64,000 nt of DNA from Hypericum androsaemum (GCA_963995505.1 OZ023182.1:3526707-3590706), one strand, 5' to 3'. Counted from the first letter of the stretch, positions 23,001 through 35,079 are shown. The notes: generated by a model not told the origin, from the letters alone. Made by a program: numbers and translations.

Positions 23001-24394
23001 ATCAACGAACTTGTAGGTGTCGAACCACCCTCTCTTGGGCGTCATGTGAAAAGAGCAAGCGCTATCCAAAATCCAGGAATCAGAATGCTTTGGACTTGAC
23101 AAAACAGAAAGAAGATCACTATCTGACCCGTCCGAATGTGAGGCCACATTCACGGAACCTGATCTTTTTTCCTCGCGATCCCGAGTTCTTTTTGGACAAT
23201 CCTTCTTCATGTGCCCTTTTTCTCCGCACTCGAAGCAATTTCTCTTGAACCTCATTGACCACGACTTGGATCCCTTCCCGTCTTTTGCTCCACTACAATC
23301 ACCATGGCTACCCCTCACAACCAGCCCTTCCGCTTGTTCATCGCCAATTTTTCTTCTTTGATAAAACCCTAGCAGAGCACTTGTGATATCTTCCAACACC
23401 AGGGACTCCTTCCCCCAAGTTAGAGTTGTAACCAAATTTTCGTAGGAGCCAGGTAAAGAATTCAGCAGCAACAATGCCTTGTCTTCTTCCTCGAACTTCA
23501 CATCAACCTTTCTCAAGTCGCTCACAAGTTGACTGAAACCATTAATGTGTTAGCTCAAATCCAAGCCCTCCTTCATCTTGAGCCCGTACAATCTTTGCTT
23601 AAGATAAAGCTTGTTCGACAAAGACTTAGACATATACCTTGCTTCCAATTTCTTCCATACCTTAGTTGGTGACTCTTCATCCATGACATGATACATCACA
23701 TCATCCGCTAAGCACAAGCGAATTGTCGCCACCGCCTTGGCCCCCATCTCCTTCCACTCTTGCTCCTCCATCTTCTCGGGCTTCTTCTCCGAGAGCGCGA
23801 TAACCGTCCCTTGCTGCACGAGGAGATCCCTGACACGCCTTTGCCATAACCCGAAATTCAATGAACCATCGAACTTCACAAGAGCAAACTTCGCGCCGTG
23901 ATTCGACATCCTCCAACCTTAGCTCTGATACCACTTGTTATGAATTCAGCAACCATAGAACAAAACGCGCAAAGAACACGGAAACAAGAGATAACGTGGT
24001 TCGGCCCAGTGCCTACATCCACGGAGAGAAAGGAGAACTTTTATTGATGAGTTTTCAAGCCACAAAGCCATACAAAAACCTAGGGTAACATGTCTTTATA
24101 TAGAGACAAACTCTGGTGTACAAGTAACCTATCTAGGTCTAATTAGGAGTCCAAAACCTAGTCAGAATAGGAATAGAAAATAAGTCTTTCTTATTTCTCG
24201 CCATCCCAACAGTTGAGATTAACATGCTCGTGTCTAAAAATAATCGAGTTTTTATGGTTCCAAATCCTCCAAAATATAGTAGCAATTAAGGGGTGCGAAA
24301 TCTTCTTACGAGTCATAGCAGAAAGCCAAACAAGGAACCACGAAAAATAAATACATAGAAAGAGAAAACTAGTACCAAGTTCTTCATCCTCCAT
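20098..24394 (-). CDS. Two-MATH-domain (TRAF-like) protein, copy D, intact
   Basis: Six exons: 24376-24394, 21414-21558, 21147-21337, 20804-21065, 20397-20548 and 20098-20255, each with GT-AG borders. Together they are 927 nt in one frame, giving 308 aa. It starts MEDEELEIVRLLQDAPPAHY. The first MATH domain is about residues 15-160 (KMKGFKAFSEI, NWKLLLYPS, SMSVAIAD, KTEHGFDQ); the second is about 178-306 (GVHQWKIDEF, GPCNWKIGLYPDG, KITLQHQNGG, KLISLADLHD). No signal peptide, BTB or membrane segment is seen. MATH domains bind protein partners; no specific partner can be named. Exon 3 has 33 nt more than in copies B, C and I, from an in-frame duplication in a Lys-rich loop (residues near 65-80), and exon 4 is 18 nt shorter. 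Intron 1 hosts a Copia element and intron 4 four copies of its own donor region. Confidence 0.85.
20586..20813 (-). repeat. 57-bp tandem array that repeats the exon 4 splice donor
   Basis: Four head-to-tail 57-bp units begin at 20586, 20643, 20700 and 20757 (plus strand GGCCAAGTAAA). Each unit ends with the last bases of exon 4 and its donor (on the minus strand CCCTTGCAACTG then GTAAGAAG). The units differ at only a few positions. The other MATH copies have a single unit. Confidence 0.93.
21746..22034 (-). repeat. 3' LTR of the gag-protease Copia element
   Basis: 289 bp, TG...CA. It contains four GGAATA hexamers near 21975-22005 where the partner LTR has fewer, which explains most of the length difference. 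Confidence 0.92.
22237..22698 (-). pseudogene. Residual Copia RT/RNase H scrap joined to unknown sequence
   Basis: A 153-codon open stretch starting MMERKLDMKGLSG. Residues near 30-60 (LRLSKGKCTSKVLGRF, then NAKPLLTP) resemble the Copia segment between the RT and RNase H domains. The rest does not look like any domain I know. It overlaps the end of the upstream frame by 4 nt. It is probably what is left after a large internal deletion. Confidence 0.6.
22695..23909 (-). pseudogene. Copia gag and protease, one in-frame stop
   Basis: Gag begins at 23909 (MSNHGAKFALVKFDGSLNF) with the UBN2-type region (WKKLEARYMSKSLSNKLYLK). One TAA near 23550 splits the frame; the same frame continues from 23525. 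The zinc knuckle CFECGEKGHMKKDC is at about 23210-23250, followed by the protease with its active-site segment WILDSACSFHMT, where Ser-Ala replaces the usual D-S/T-G. The frame ends shortly after a partial GAG-pre-integrase region (LERNLISLGALDYSEY). No integrase follows. Confidence 0.85.
23921..23933 (-). other. tRNA-Met primer-binding site of the Copia element
   Basis: The minus strand reads TGGTATCAGAGCT, the usual complement of the initiator tRNA-Met 3' end, 2 nt from the 5' LTR. Confidence 0.9.
23936..24211 (-). repeat. 5' LTR of the gag-protease Copia element
   Basis: 276 bp, TG...CA, partner of 21746-22034. The minus strand has the TATA-like CTATATAAAGACATG, complement of about 24092-24106. 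Confidence 0.92.
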
Positions 24395-24472
24395 TGCAGC
24401 AAAATTCGGAAAGAAAACCAAAGAAGAAGAGGGTCGATCAGCTTTTCAACCTGTGTTAACGAGGGTTTAGGG

Positions 24473-24480
24473 TTTATATA
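24473..24480 (-). promoter_or_regulatory. Candidate TATA box of MATH copy D
   Basis: The minus strand reads CTTATATAAACCC about 80 nt upstream of the copy D start codon. Copies B, C and F also have a GGGTTTA-type motif at the same place. Confidence 0.55.
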
Positions 24481-25231
24481 AGAGCCAGGGTTTTAACGAG
24501 ACTGCAATCGCGTATTTATATGAGTGAATTTATTATATTATGGTGAATTAAAATTTTACTTACCAAAAATTATATGTAGCTATTATCAGGTCAGATTCTA
24601 AAGCCCAACAGCACCAAACGAAGCCCATATGCTAATGTAAAATTTTTGAAATAATGTCAGAAAATAAATAGGGTTTTTTTTTTGAAATTTTGTATTTAAA
24701 ACATGGTGTGAGTAAACAAACTGCTTAAAAACAACGCTGGCATTTAGCGGAAATCCGTAAGGAGGTAAATTAACATCCAGGTTGAACTTTGCAAGGTAAA
24801 AAATTACTGGGTTGAAAGGAGATAATAACCCAAGTATTAGATGCAAGATTTACTTAGTAAGTGTATTGAGTCCATTAGATGGGAGACTTCTCTTGTCATT
24901 CCAGAGAAATTTAATAATTTTCACCATGATTAAACCTATCTTCTGGGATTGATAATCTCCATCAATTCGTAAACGTTTTATGTCGTCGAGCCAAATACAT
25001 TTTTGTCTCATAAATTCAAGAGAACATATAGCAGTGAGGTATACCGGATTAAGATTTCGTTGCATCAAGAAAATGCAAGTTCCAGCCTAACATCATTTGC
25101 AGCCTCTTAAGCATCAACTTCTCTATACAATCACAAATTTAAAAGGTGAAATCTAGACACAATGGTTATGCAATTACCAAGCTTATAAACATGCACCGAT
25201 AAATTAATGAAGTTGGTAACCAGTAACATGA
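24481..25231. other. Intergenic, upstream of MATH copy D
   Basis: AT-rich. A 72-codon minus-strand open frame at 24850-25068 (MMQRNLNPVYLTAICS) matches nothing I recognise and is probably accidental. Confidence 0.4.
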
Positions 25232-25400
25232 AGCTGGCACACTACTTGAAAAACGCTGGCACATCATTTGAAAAACGTTCGCACATTACTTAAAACGTCG
25301 ACATACCACTTGAAAAACTCTAGCACACCACTTAAAATGCTAGCACGCTACTTGAAAAAGGTTGACAAACCACTTAAAATACCGATACACCTTATAACTA
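25232..25400. repeat. Degenerate ~22-25 bp tandem repeat
   Basis: About seven imperfect units of the form GCTGGCACACCACTTGAAAAAC. No spacers of uniform length or flanking genes, so it is not CRISPR; it is an ordinary plant minisatellite. Confidence 0.75.
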
Positions 25401-25640
25401 CCATCCTTCTCGTAAAAAAACCCATAAAAATGTTGGCACACCATATATTGAACACGGGCAAATGATCTTTTTTTTATGCAGTGACAGTAAGTTCCCTTCT
25501 CATCATCCAAATTTTTGTTTTATATTGTCTTTGCTTTCTTTTTTCTCCTTATTGGAAAATATTTTATTTCTTGATCGAAAAAATTATTTAAGACTAAATA
25601 GTAAAATATATACATGAATGAAACTAATTTTTTTATCCAA

Positions 25641-25790
25641 CTCAATGACCTGCTATTAAAGACGTAATGAAGACGTCTTCAATTTTACCAAAAAGTGTTA
25701 ATTCAATGGCCCGCTATTAAAGACGTAATGAAGACGTCTTCAATTTTACCAAAAAAGTGTTAATTCAATGGCCCACTATTAAACGCACAT
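25641..25790. repeat. 66-bp tandem repeat with a GAAGACGTCTTC palindrome
   Basis: Two full units and the start of a third (CAATGGCC(C/A)(G/A)CTATTAAA...). Each full unit contains the 12-bp perfect palindrome GAAGACGTCTTC, with an ACGT core. Confidence 0.85.
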
Positions 25791-26055
25791 CTCCACTGGT
25801 AGAAGCACTTCTAAATTCTAATTAGGTCCGGGCAACTATTCATTAAAAAAATTGATAGATAATACCAACGTATCATATAAAGCATCGAGCAATTACATTT
25901 AAAACAACTCTTAAGAAAGGGAAAATTGAATATGACGCTAGTCGAATTCTTCGGATTGAGATTAACAAATTGTAACCTTTTACATTAAATTTTCCTTCAT
26001 TCAACATTATTTGGGATTCAATTTAATTCGGGAAACGTTTCCTGCTTCCACACTA

Positions 26056-26351
26056 GGGCAAATTTGGTAGGGACTGGGGTAGTCCCCAAATATGGGGACT
26101 GGAGTAGTTCCCAAATATGGGGACTAACTCAAACCAATATCACTATACATGCAAACCAATATCACTTCACCTGTAAACCAATATCACTTCATATGTAAAC
26201 TATCGTCTTGCAAACCAATATTACTTCACATGCAAACCAATATTACTTGATAGGTTATTAACCATCATATTTAAAGATAATCAAATCTGACGGCCCAAAA
26301 TGCAGTTCCCACCTATGGACAAATTTGTTTTAGTCCCCACTCAATCCGGTC
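26056..26351. mobile_element. ~296-bp MITE with internal 22-bp repeats, copy 1
   Basis: TIRs of about 20 bp (left GGGCAAATTTGGTAGGGACT; right complement GACCGGATTGAGTGGGGACT). The middle holds about five copies of CAAACCAATATCACTTCACATG. The paralogous locus near 34605 lacks it (CACACTAGTTAATGGC is continuous there), and the flanks suggest a TA target. A second copy is at 29368-29660. Confidence 0.82.
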
Positions 26352-26952
26352 TAATGGTGACCCGCGACACTAGTTTTCCTGTTTTGGTTATATAAAGTAT
26401 TATTTTTCCAGTAACGATGTGTTATTTATGACACTTTTAGAAATCGGTGACATATAATTTCATTTTGATTTTGTAGACTTTTTTTAACTAAATGTCCGCG
26501 AAAACGTATAAGTTCGGTACTTAAGTTAATACCGTAAATAATAGTTTAGATGCATCAGTATATTGGCATTTGGTTTATCCTGATATTCATTCAAATATAA
26601 ACAAAATTATTAATATCATAAAAATAGCTTATATTTATAAAGAAATGGTGAGGTGGGGAGTGACCGGATTCAAATATTGGTAACGAAAAAAATTTACATA
26701 TGAAAAAATAGCTTATATTTATTGTTAATATGCATATATGAATCACATAATATTATGTCTATTTTAAATTTTGAAAAAATATAGCATAAATGGTACCTGT
26801 AATTTACAAAAATAGATTAGTTAGTCCATGAGTTACAAACCAAAATTATTAATTGAATAATTCCAATTTAACTAAGACTTATTTGAGTTTTTCAAAATAC
26901 AACAATGTTAAATAATTGTTGGTACAATTTTGTTAGCACAATTGTACCAACC
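26352..26952. other. AT-rich intergenic stretch
   Basis: No gene, RNA or repeat that I can identify. Confidence 0.35.
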
Positions 26953-29152
26953 AATATTTTAAAACTAGCAGTCGGACCAGTAGTTCGACCGGCCCGACCA
27001 CCACCCGGGAATAATCCCAGGTCATTTTGAGCCTGAAACCTGGATAGTGGTCTGACCGCTATAAGTCCAGTCCGACCAGATGGTTTGCCACCCTGGTTGA
27101 CTCAACCCAACCGAAAAATGAAAAAAAAGGAAAATTATTTGGCCAGAATTAGGAAAATGAAAAAAAGAGATATGAAGTTGTTATTTGTTGACTTCGATCA
27201 AAACTAGAAAAGTAAAAAAAAAGATAGAAACCAGATTTTTTTATTTTCTTTGAACAAAACTCCTCTAAACATAGATCTAATCATCAAAGATGAAGACTTA
27301 AGTAAGATGTTAGGGCCCCTCAAAAAAAAGAAGTAGGATGTTAGGGCCTTGATGAGTGTGTAAACGAACATGTGTTATCATATATTTCGTATGAGTTTAG
27401 TTACATATTCATTCGTCTTCGTCATATCCAGCTAAGTCTTGTGTCATTTTTATATGATCATGTCATGGGATGGTTGTCTACTGTGTGTCGTATGTTTTGG
27501 CACGTATTTAGTGTGGTTCATTAACAAATGGAGCAACAACAAAAGGACGAGAAGAGAAGAGAAGGATTTTACCCGACCTGGCAGGCGCTGACACCCCCTA
27601 GCGATCGCTAGGTGGGAGCTTGACAGAAGGCGCTAGAAATCGACCCATAGCGGCCGTTAGGTACACAGCGGTCGCCAGGTCCCGCGAGGCTGAAGAAAAT
27701 TTACTTCTTATTTAGTCAGGATTTTGATCCGTTTCAATTATATTCAACTTTTGGCCTCCTGTTTCGGCCCTAGGACCAGAATTATATTATTTATTGCATT
27801 ACTTGGCTAGCAAGACTTGGAGATTTTCCTATTTTCTACCTAGGTCTTTGGCTATATATATGCCACTAGTACTTAGGTTTTAGGGACGGTTTTTTTGGGA
27901 CTGCAAAGTTTGGATACCTATTCTGGAGATTAATTGAAGGATGCAATTTCAGTTAACTACGGGGAGATTGGCAAGGCTTTATCATAACGACTAAGCTTCC
28001 TCTATCTCTCTCTTATGTTGATTGTCGTTATGATCTTCATTAACCTATTGTGCTTCATGAATATGCTTAGCGAGTAGATTTTCTTAGAGTGCGATACCCT
28101 AATATGCGATTGATTGCCTATGTGAATTGTGGTTCGAATACCTTGTGAAATAGTTGTTAATTAGTGTGCTTAATGCTTAACATAACTTGATCACTTAGGT
28201 TACGATTATAATTGATAAGAGTGGATCGAGAGGCACTCAAGTTGATGGATAAATCAATTAACATATTCTTGGGTACTAATGAGACGTCTTAATATCGTGA
28301 GAATAACCTGTTAAGAGCGATCTTCATAATTGAATTAGTCTAGTTCTAGGTCTAATTGATGAGCGAAAGTGTTAATTAGTAACCTAGGTCTTTGCTAGTT
28401 TGGTTTTATCTTTCTAATGAGCGAAAGCGTTAGTAAGATGCATTAGAACACTCCGGGTACTAGTTAGAGCTTCATAAGAACCATAATCTCGTCATAGGTA
28501 GTCGATTCATAGGGTATCGTACTCGTTTGTCTCCACTGAATTTACAACTCTTTTAATTATATTTTTGATCTCGTTTATTTACTTGCAAACTGTTACAACC
28601 TTATAAACCTTGAATTCTCTCGCCTCACATAATTACTGGCATTAATTTCGTGTTCAACCCTCAGTTCAAAATTCTACTTATTCACTATACTATTTGCTTG
28701 TGCATTTTATTACTTGTTAATTTTTCGTACATCAGGCCTAGTACTATGGTACAAGAAGATTTAAAGGAGGATGATAATGTTGTGGAATGAAGAGTGAGAA
28801 AGGAAGAGAATGAGAGAGGAGGAGGAGTGGGGGCGTGAGATTGAATGGAGGAGGAGGAGAGAGAATTATTTGGGAAAAGAAGAGATTTGAGAGAGAAAAG
28901 GATAAGAGTGATTGAGTTGGTGAAAAAAATTTTTCTGTGAGAAAAGAGGAGATAAATGGTAGAGGGGTGCTTTAAGTTTCTAGAATATAATATTTTATAT
29001 ATATATGGTAGGATAGTATTATATATATTAACATAAATAATCTAATTTAAGATAAAAGTAATCGTCCGACCGATAATCCAACCGGTCGGACTGGGTGGAC
29101 CAAAAATTTTTAGAATTTCAGATCACCGTCCGGGTCGGTTTTAAAAATATTG
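26953..29152. mobile_element. TIR element of the GGTC-rich family, copy 3, hosting a solo LTR
   Basis: Starts AATATTTTAAAACTAGCAGTCGG and ends CGGGTCGGTTTTAAAAATATT, inverted ends shared with 18201-18800. A perfect 9-bp duplication GTACCAACC flanks it (26944-26952 and 29153-29161). About 1.39 kb of its length is a nested solo LTR. No transposase is seen. Confidence 0.85.
27350..28734. repeat. Solo LTR (gypsy-like) with perfect 5-bp TSD
   Basis: 1385 bp, begins TGATGAGTG and ends GTACATCA, flanked by GGCCT at 27345-27349 and 28735-28739. A TATA box (GGCTATATATATGCC, about 27850) lies in the first half. No internal retrotransposon sequence or second LTR is present. The length and TATA position suggest a gypsy-type LTR; the family is inferred. 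It sits inside the TIR element 26953-29152. Confidence 0.88.
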
Positions 29153-29367
29153 GTACCAACCTATCAAGTGATCTAGAAGGAAAAAAGGCCAATGGGTTAC
29201 AAAAATGCCTGTCTATTATAATCTTCAATCATCAAGGAAAAGCCAAGAAAGCCCTTAAGGTATAAAAAACTCCGCCCGGTTCAAAGGTGTTCGGCTGTTA
29301 CCCTGCAAGGCCTATTACAAGTTCACCCCCAAAATTCCGACCTTTAGAGTGGGTGGAGAGGGAGGAG

Positions 29368-29660
29368 GGGCGGATTTGGTGGGGACTAGGCTAGTCCCCA
29401 TCCATGGGGACTAACTCAAACCAATATCACTACACATGCAAACCAATATCACTTCACATGCAAACCAATATCACTTCATATGTAAACCAGCATCTTGCAA
29501 ACCAATATCACTTCACACGCAAACCAATATCACTTCACATACAAACTAATATCACCTGATAGGTTATTGACCATCAAATTTAAAGATAATCAAATCTGAC
29601 GGCCCAAAATGTAGTCCCCACCTGTGGACAAATTTTCTTTAGTCCCCACTCAATCTGGTC
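29368..29660. mobile_element. ~293-bp MITE with internal 22-bp repeats, copy 2
   Basis: Same ends and internal CAAACCAATATCACTTCACATG units as 26056-26351 and in the same orientation. It lies just 5' of the C1D-like fragment. Confidence 0.8.
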
Positions 29661-29705
29661 TCGAGAGGGGAGAGAGGGGGGAGAGAGAGAGAGAGACTTG
29701 GGATA

Positions 29706-30058
29706 ATGATGGAGGCAGGAGGAGAGGAGAGTGGTCGTAGTTGGGTTGTACCGGAGCAAATGGTGGAGTCGGTGGAGACAACGTTAGCCAACCTCCAACA
29801 GGTGGAAACCCAGCTCGGACAGTTCCTGTCTCTCTACGGCGACGCCGATTTAATCGCCGATCTGCCTCCCCTCCGACGCGCCCAGACCCTCTTCTCTTGT
29901 ATACCCACGACTTGCATTCTCCTTTTTTGCATTTTTATTTGGAAAGATTGGTTTTTTATTTGCGTGTTTTGTGGGATGGATATTGTTGTTGTTGTTTACA
30001 GTGAGGGTGAGGTGTGATGGGGTCAATCCGGACGAGCATCCGGTTAACACTGAGCTTG
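29706..30058 (+). pseudogene. C1D/Sas10-family nucleic-acid-binding protein, N-terminal fragment
   Basis: Starts MMEAGGEESGRSWVVPEQMV, then VESVETTLANLQQVETQLGQ, FLSLYGDADLIADLPPLRRA and QTLFS, the N-terminal helix pair of plant C1D proteins. A GT at about 29904 and an AG at 30000 allow splicing to LRVRCDGVNPDEHPVNTEL, which matches the next C1D segment. About ten residues normally between RAQ and TLF are missing, and no later exon is found before MATH copy F. C1D is a cofactor of the nuclear exosome in eukaryotes. This copy looks truncated. A GA-rich tract lies just upstream (29665-29700). Confidence 0.7.
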
Positions 30059-30613
30059 TAAGTGACAGCGGCATATGTTGTCCAAAGTAAAGTTTGAGAA
30101 ACTAATCACGAGAACCAAATTTTACACTTGTTGTTACTGTTTGAGACAGTTCAATTCGAAAAATTGCAGAGAAAATTTGTTATTCCTGTTTTTTTTTTCC
30201 ATAGGTTCTCAGATTACTCTATATTTCTGCTTCATCAGGAAAACATATCTCAGCTTCACATTTTTGCCAACGGAAAGGCTCGCCTACTTTCAGCGATCAG
30301 ACTTGAGTGTGAGGGAGGAAGAAGATAGAAGGAAGTTGATTAGAGAGAAGAGAGAAACTATCTATTTATACGAGCTCTATCAAAGGCCCAGTCTGAAAGT
30401 AACATAATAAGCGCACTAAGATAAAAACAATAGGACATTCAATCCAAGACTTGCAAATGGAAAGCATCTTCACGCAAATGGACACTCCAAGATCATTCAA
30501 CTCCAAACTTTCAGGTCAAACACTACCGATATAAACATCCTTGAAATGAAAAAAAAAACTTAACAGAGAGTTTTTTTGGTGTAGCACTGAACAGAAACAT
30601 TGAAGCAATCTCT

Positions 30614-31766
30614 CTAGGACTCCGAAGGTTGACAGAAATAACCTTCAATGATAAACACCCCTTTCAAGGTAGTTGGTCAGTATGGAGCTATGCATTTTTC
30701 TTGCCGATTCAATGACATGCACCTCTGCACCAAATAGACAGCAATCATCCACAAGATAGCCACTCTTAAGATCGAGAAACTCCGCTAGCGGTAAAACTTG
30801 ATCGAAACCATGCTCAGTCTTCAAAGAATGGTAACGCCTAGCCGTCCAATCTGCATTTGTTTTCAGAGACCATTTTCGACTCTTATTAAGGTCGCAACAG
30901 GAGAATATTAAACGTCGAATGGAAAAAGTTGGATATACCTTGAACGGCGAGGTACTTGTCCTTGGCTTGATTGTAAACGAAGAGCCTAAGCATCGCAGTT
31001 ACACAGTTCGTGGGTGCATCAGCAATTGCCACGCTCAAGGATATGTATTCCTCCGACCCTTCTTTCTTCATTTTTCCACTTGGGTAACACAAAAGCTTCC
31101 TGCAATTTCGAATTTTTACTTAAACCGGACCAACAAAACTATTCGAAAAGTGACAGATCAATAGATGCACTCACCAGTTGTGACCACCAACTTCAAAATT
31201 TTGAGATTCATATATAATTGGTGGTGGTGGTGGTTGCAGCTTTTTTATTTCCGAAAACACTTGAAAACCTTCAATCTTCATTATATAGTCAGCAGGAGGA
31301 GCATCCTGAAATAACCTCACAATTTCTACAAGCTTGTTAGTTGCTAAAAATCAACCCAAAGCTTAAAATTTTTTAGATCTCGGTCACAAAAAAGTTAAAT
31401 TAATACCCAAAAAATGTAATATGTTTATCGACTCAAAAAGTAAATATTATACGAAGCAACTAGAAAACACAAAAGTTATATTCAGAAAAATATATAACTG
31501 TGTTTAGTATGCAAGAAAAATTCTATTGATTTCCAAGTTTTTCTGTTAAGCCTTAACTAGTATAGTCACTCGTCCAAGCTCCATGTAATACCATAGATTA
31601 TTTTGTTGAAATTAACAAGGAGCCAAGACAAGACAGCGAGTTTCTACGGTTCCAACCAAACAGGGAGCCACAAAAATTTAATACACATAAGATTACATGA
31701 TATAAATAAATGTATATATACATATTATGGGGAGAGAAAGTTCGTACCAAGTTCTTCATCCTTCAT
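30614..31766 (-). pseudogene. MATH gene copy F: internal deletion
   Basis: Exons recognised on the minus strand: exon 1 31748-31766 (MKDEEL), exon 2 31175-31325, exon 3 30939-31099, exon 4 from 30850 down to about 30650. Exon 4 then joins directly to the last ~30 nt of exon 6 (...CQPSES stop at 30614-30616). The end of exon 4, all of exon 5 and most of exon 6 are deleted. Exon 2 carries 6 extra nt in a GTGGTGGTGG run that adds Pro residues in frame. The second MATH domain is lost. Confidence 0.85.
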
Positions 31767-32202
31767 TGCAGCTAAATTCAGAAAGAAAGCCAAAGAAGAA
31801 GAGTGGTCGATCAGGGTTTCAACCTTTAGTGTTAACGAGGCCTGAGTTTTAACGATGGTATAGGGTTTATATAGTTATTAATGTAATGTTTTTAGAAACA
31901 AAACGATTAGAAAACAAACCGTCTTGCTCTCTTGGTCATATAGACATTCCAAGTTCCAACCTTTCCCCTCTTCTATTTCGTTTCATGTCTTCTTATCTTC
32001 CATTTTTCTTAATTAAAGATGCCTCTTAATAAAAGACGCCTCTCCATTTATTACTCCATCTCTCTCTCTCTCTCTGGGCCCCACGTGTTCACCTATTCCT
32101 TTTCCTTTTCCTTGTTCTCTATTTCCTTGCGTTTCACTCTTTCCTTTCCTTTTCCTTTTCCTTTTCCTTATTCTCTATTTCCTTGCGTTTCACTCTTTCC
32201 GT

Positions 32203-33654
<1,452 letters not shown>

Positions 33655-33699
33655 TGCAGCGAAATTCGGAAACAAGACCAAACAAGAAGAGAGTCGATT

Positions 33700-34298
33700 A
33701 GCGTTTCAACCTTGAGTGTGAACGAAGGTTTAGGGTTTATGGAACAATTAATGAGGTAGGGTTTTAACGCAACTACAATCTCGTATTTATATGAAAAAAT
33801 TTAACTCCCAAGTTAGAATTTTAAAAATATTTATATTTTTTATATTATATATGGTGAAGTAAAAATTTACTTAAAAAAATATAAATAAAAATAGTAATAG
33901 ATCCGTGATTTTTGAATAAATTGATTAATCAGAATAGATTTATATTAATTACTATCTGATATTTCCAAAATTAATTTTTCGGACATTTTGTAAAATACAC
34001 AACATAACTTAAGCTAACCCAAAAATTACAAATTGTCATTTAAGTTAAAACCTTCCATCTCTCTCACATGTTCATAACGCATCCGTAAGAAAATCTGTGA
34101 ATTAACACTTTTTGGTAGAACATGTTCATAACGCATCTCCTCCTAAGCATCAACTTCTCTATACATCCGTAAGAAAATTGATAGATAATACCAACGGATC
34201 ATATAAAGCATTGAGCAATTCAATTTAGGACAACTCTTAAGAAAGAGAAAATTAAATATGACGCTAGTCGAAAACTTCGGATTAACTTATTGTAATCT
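33700..34298. other. Intergenic, upstream of copy G
   Basis: The first part is the MATH promoter region. About 34160-34298 is paralogous to 25840-25990 (GATAGATAATACCAACG, then ATATGACGCTAGTCGAA). No gene. Confidence 0.45.
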
Positions 34299-34314
34299 TT
34301 TACTTTAAATTTCC

Positions 34315-34523
34315 TTTTTTATTTGGTAGGTAAATAAGTTTTATTAATAAATGGAAAGGGAACACAAAGAAAGGAAAGGAGCAAAAAAAGGCCGAAAGTG
34401 AAAAACCTATGCTAAATACAACAAAAAAACCCCATCCCAAACCTATCGAGAATGGTTATTCTGATCGAAGACTTTGCGCGATATTGGCAATCAAGATCTT
34501 GAGCTCTTTTGGTTTTGCGGGGC
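34315..34523 (-). mobile_element. Short 5'-truncated LINE with perfect 16-bp TSD
   Basis: Flanked by TTTACTTTAAATTTCC at 34299-34314 and 34524-34539. On the minus strand it ends ...ACTTATTTACCTACCAAATAAAAAA, a LINE-type 3' end with an A-rich tail. The paralogous site near 25985 lacks it. Confidence 0.85.
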
Positions 34524-34639
34524 TTTACTTTAAATTTCCATAATTCAACACTAATTGGGATCCAATCTAATTCGGGAAACGTTTCCTGCTTCCCACACTA
34601 GTTAATGGCAACCTGGGAATCTAGTTTTCCCGTTTTGGT

Positions 34640-35071
34640 GATATAAATATGAAATATCTTACATTATACATCAATGATTTAGCATGTATTATATAATTCA
34701 CTAGCTATAAATGTCCGATCTATGAAGCGACAGAAAAAATTAAATGACACTAAACTCTTATTACATAATAAAAGATTACCATACTTTGTCTATGTGTAGA
34801 TGAAGACCAAGACAGAAAAGAGACATCGAGGCTGCAATTTCATTGCAACAGTGTGGCTATTGATTAACCCTGATCAACAAAAGCGGGTTGTTTTACAAGT
34901 CATAAAGTTCGAACTTTGTGAATACAAATTTGTTAAGCTGCAGTTGCCAAAACCTCTGTTTCAATTATTTTAGATGCTCTAATTCAATCAGAACAGAAGG
35001 ATCAAGTCCTTTGGGTTTATGCAACCAAGACCACTGACAATATCCCTAGGCAACATAGACTGACCCAGAAA
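34640..35071 (-). other. 3' flank of MATH copy I
   Basis: Paralogous, in minus orientation, to the copy D 3' flank (18970-19130 and 19545-19855): GGCTGCAATTTC, then CAGAA(C)AG(A/G)AGGATCAAGTC. It breaks at about 35071, where the inverted exon 6 segment starts. Confidence 0.7.
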
Positions 35072-35079
35072 TGAACGTG

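Larger units (their letters stand above)
21746..24211 (-). mobile_element. Short Ty1/Copia element, gag and protease only, in intron 1 of copy D
   Basis: LTRs 21746-22034 and 23936-24211 bound a 2466-bp element. On the minus strand each LTR begins TGTTGGGATG. A tRNA-Met primer site (TGGTATCAGAGCT on the minus strand, complement of about 23921-23933) lies 2 nt inside the 5' LTR, and a purine tract (AAGGTGGAGAT) precedes the 3' LTR. Only gag, protease and a scrap of RT/RNase H are present. The LTRs show about ten differences by eye, so the insertion is not very recent. The flanks rejoin as MATH intron 1, but no clean 5-bp target duplication remains. Confidence 0.92.

Noticed and set aside
25232..25400. 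Regularly spaced repeats resembling a CRISPR array
   Set aside because: Units are degenerate with no unique spacers, and the DNA is plant nuclear; it is a minisatellite.
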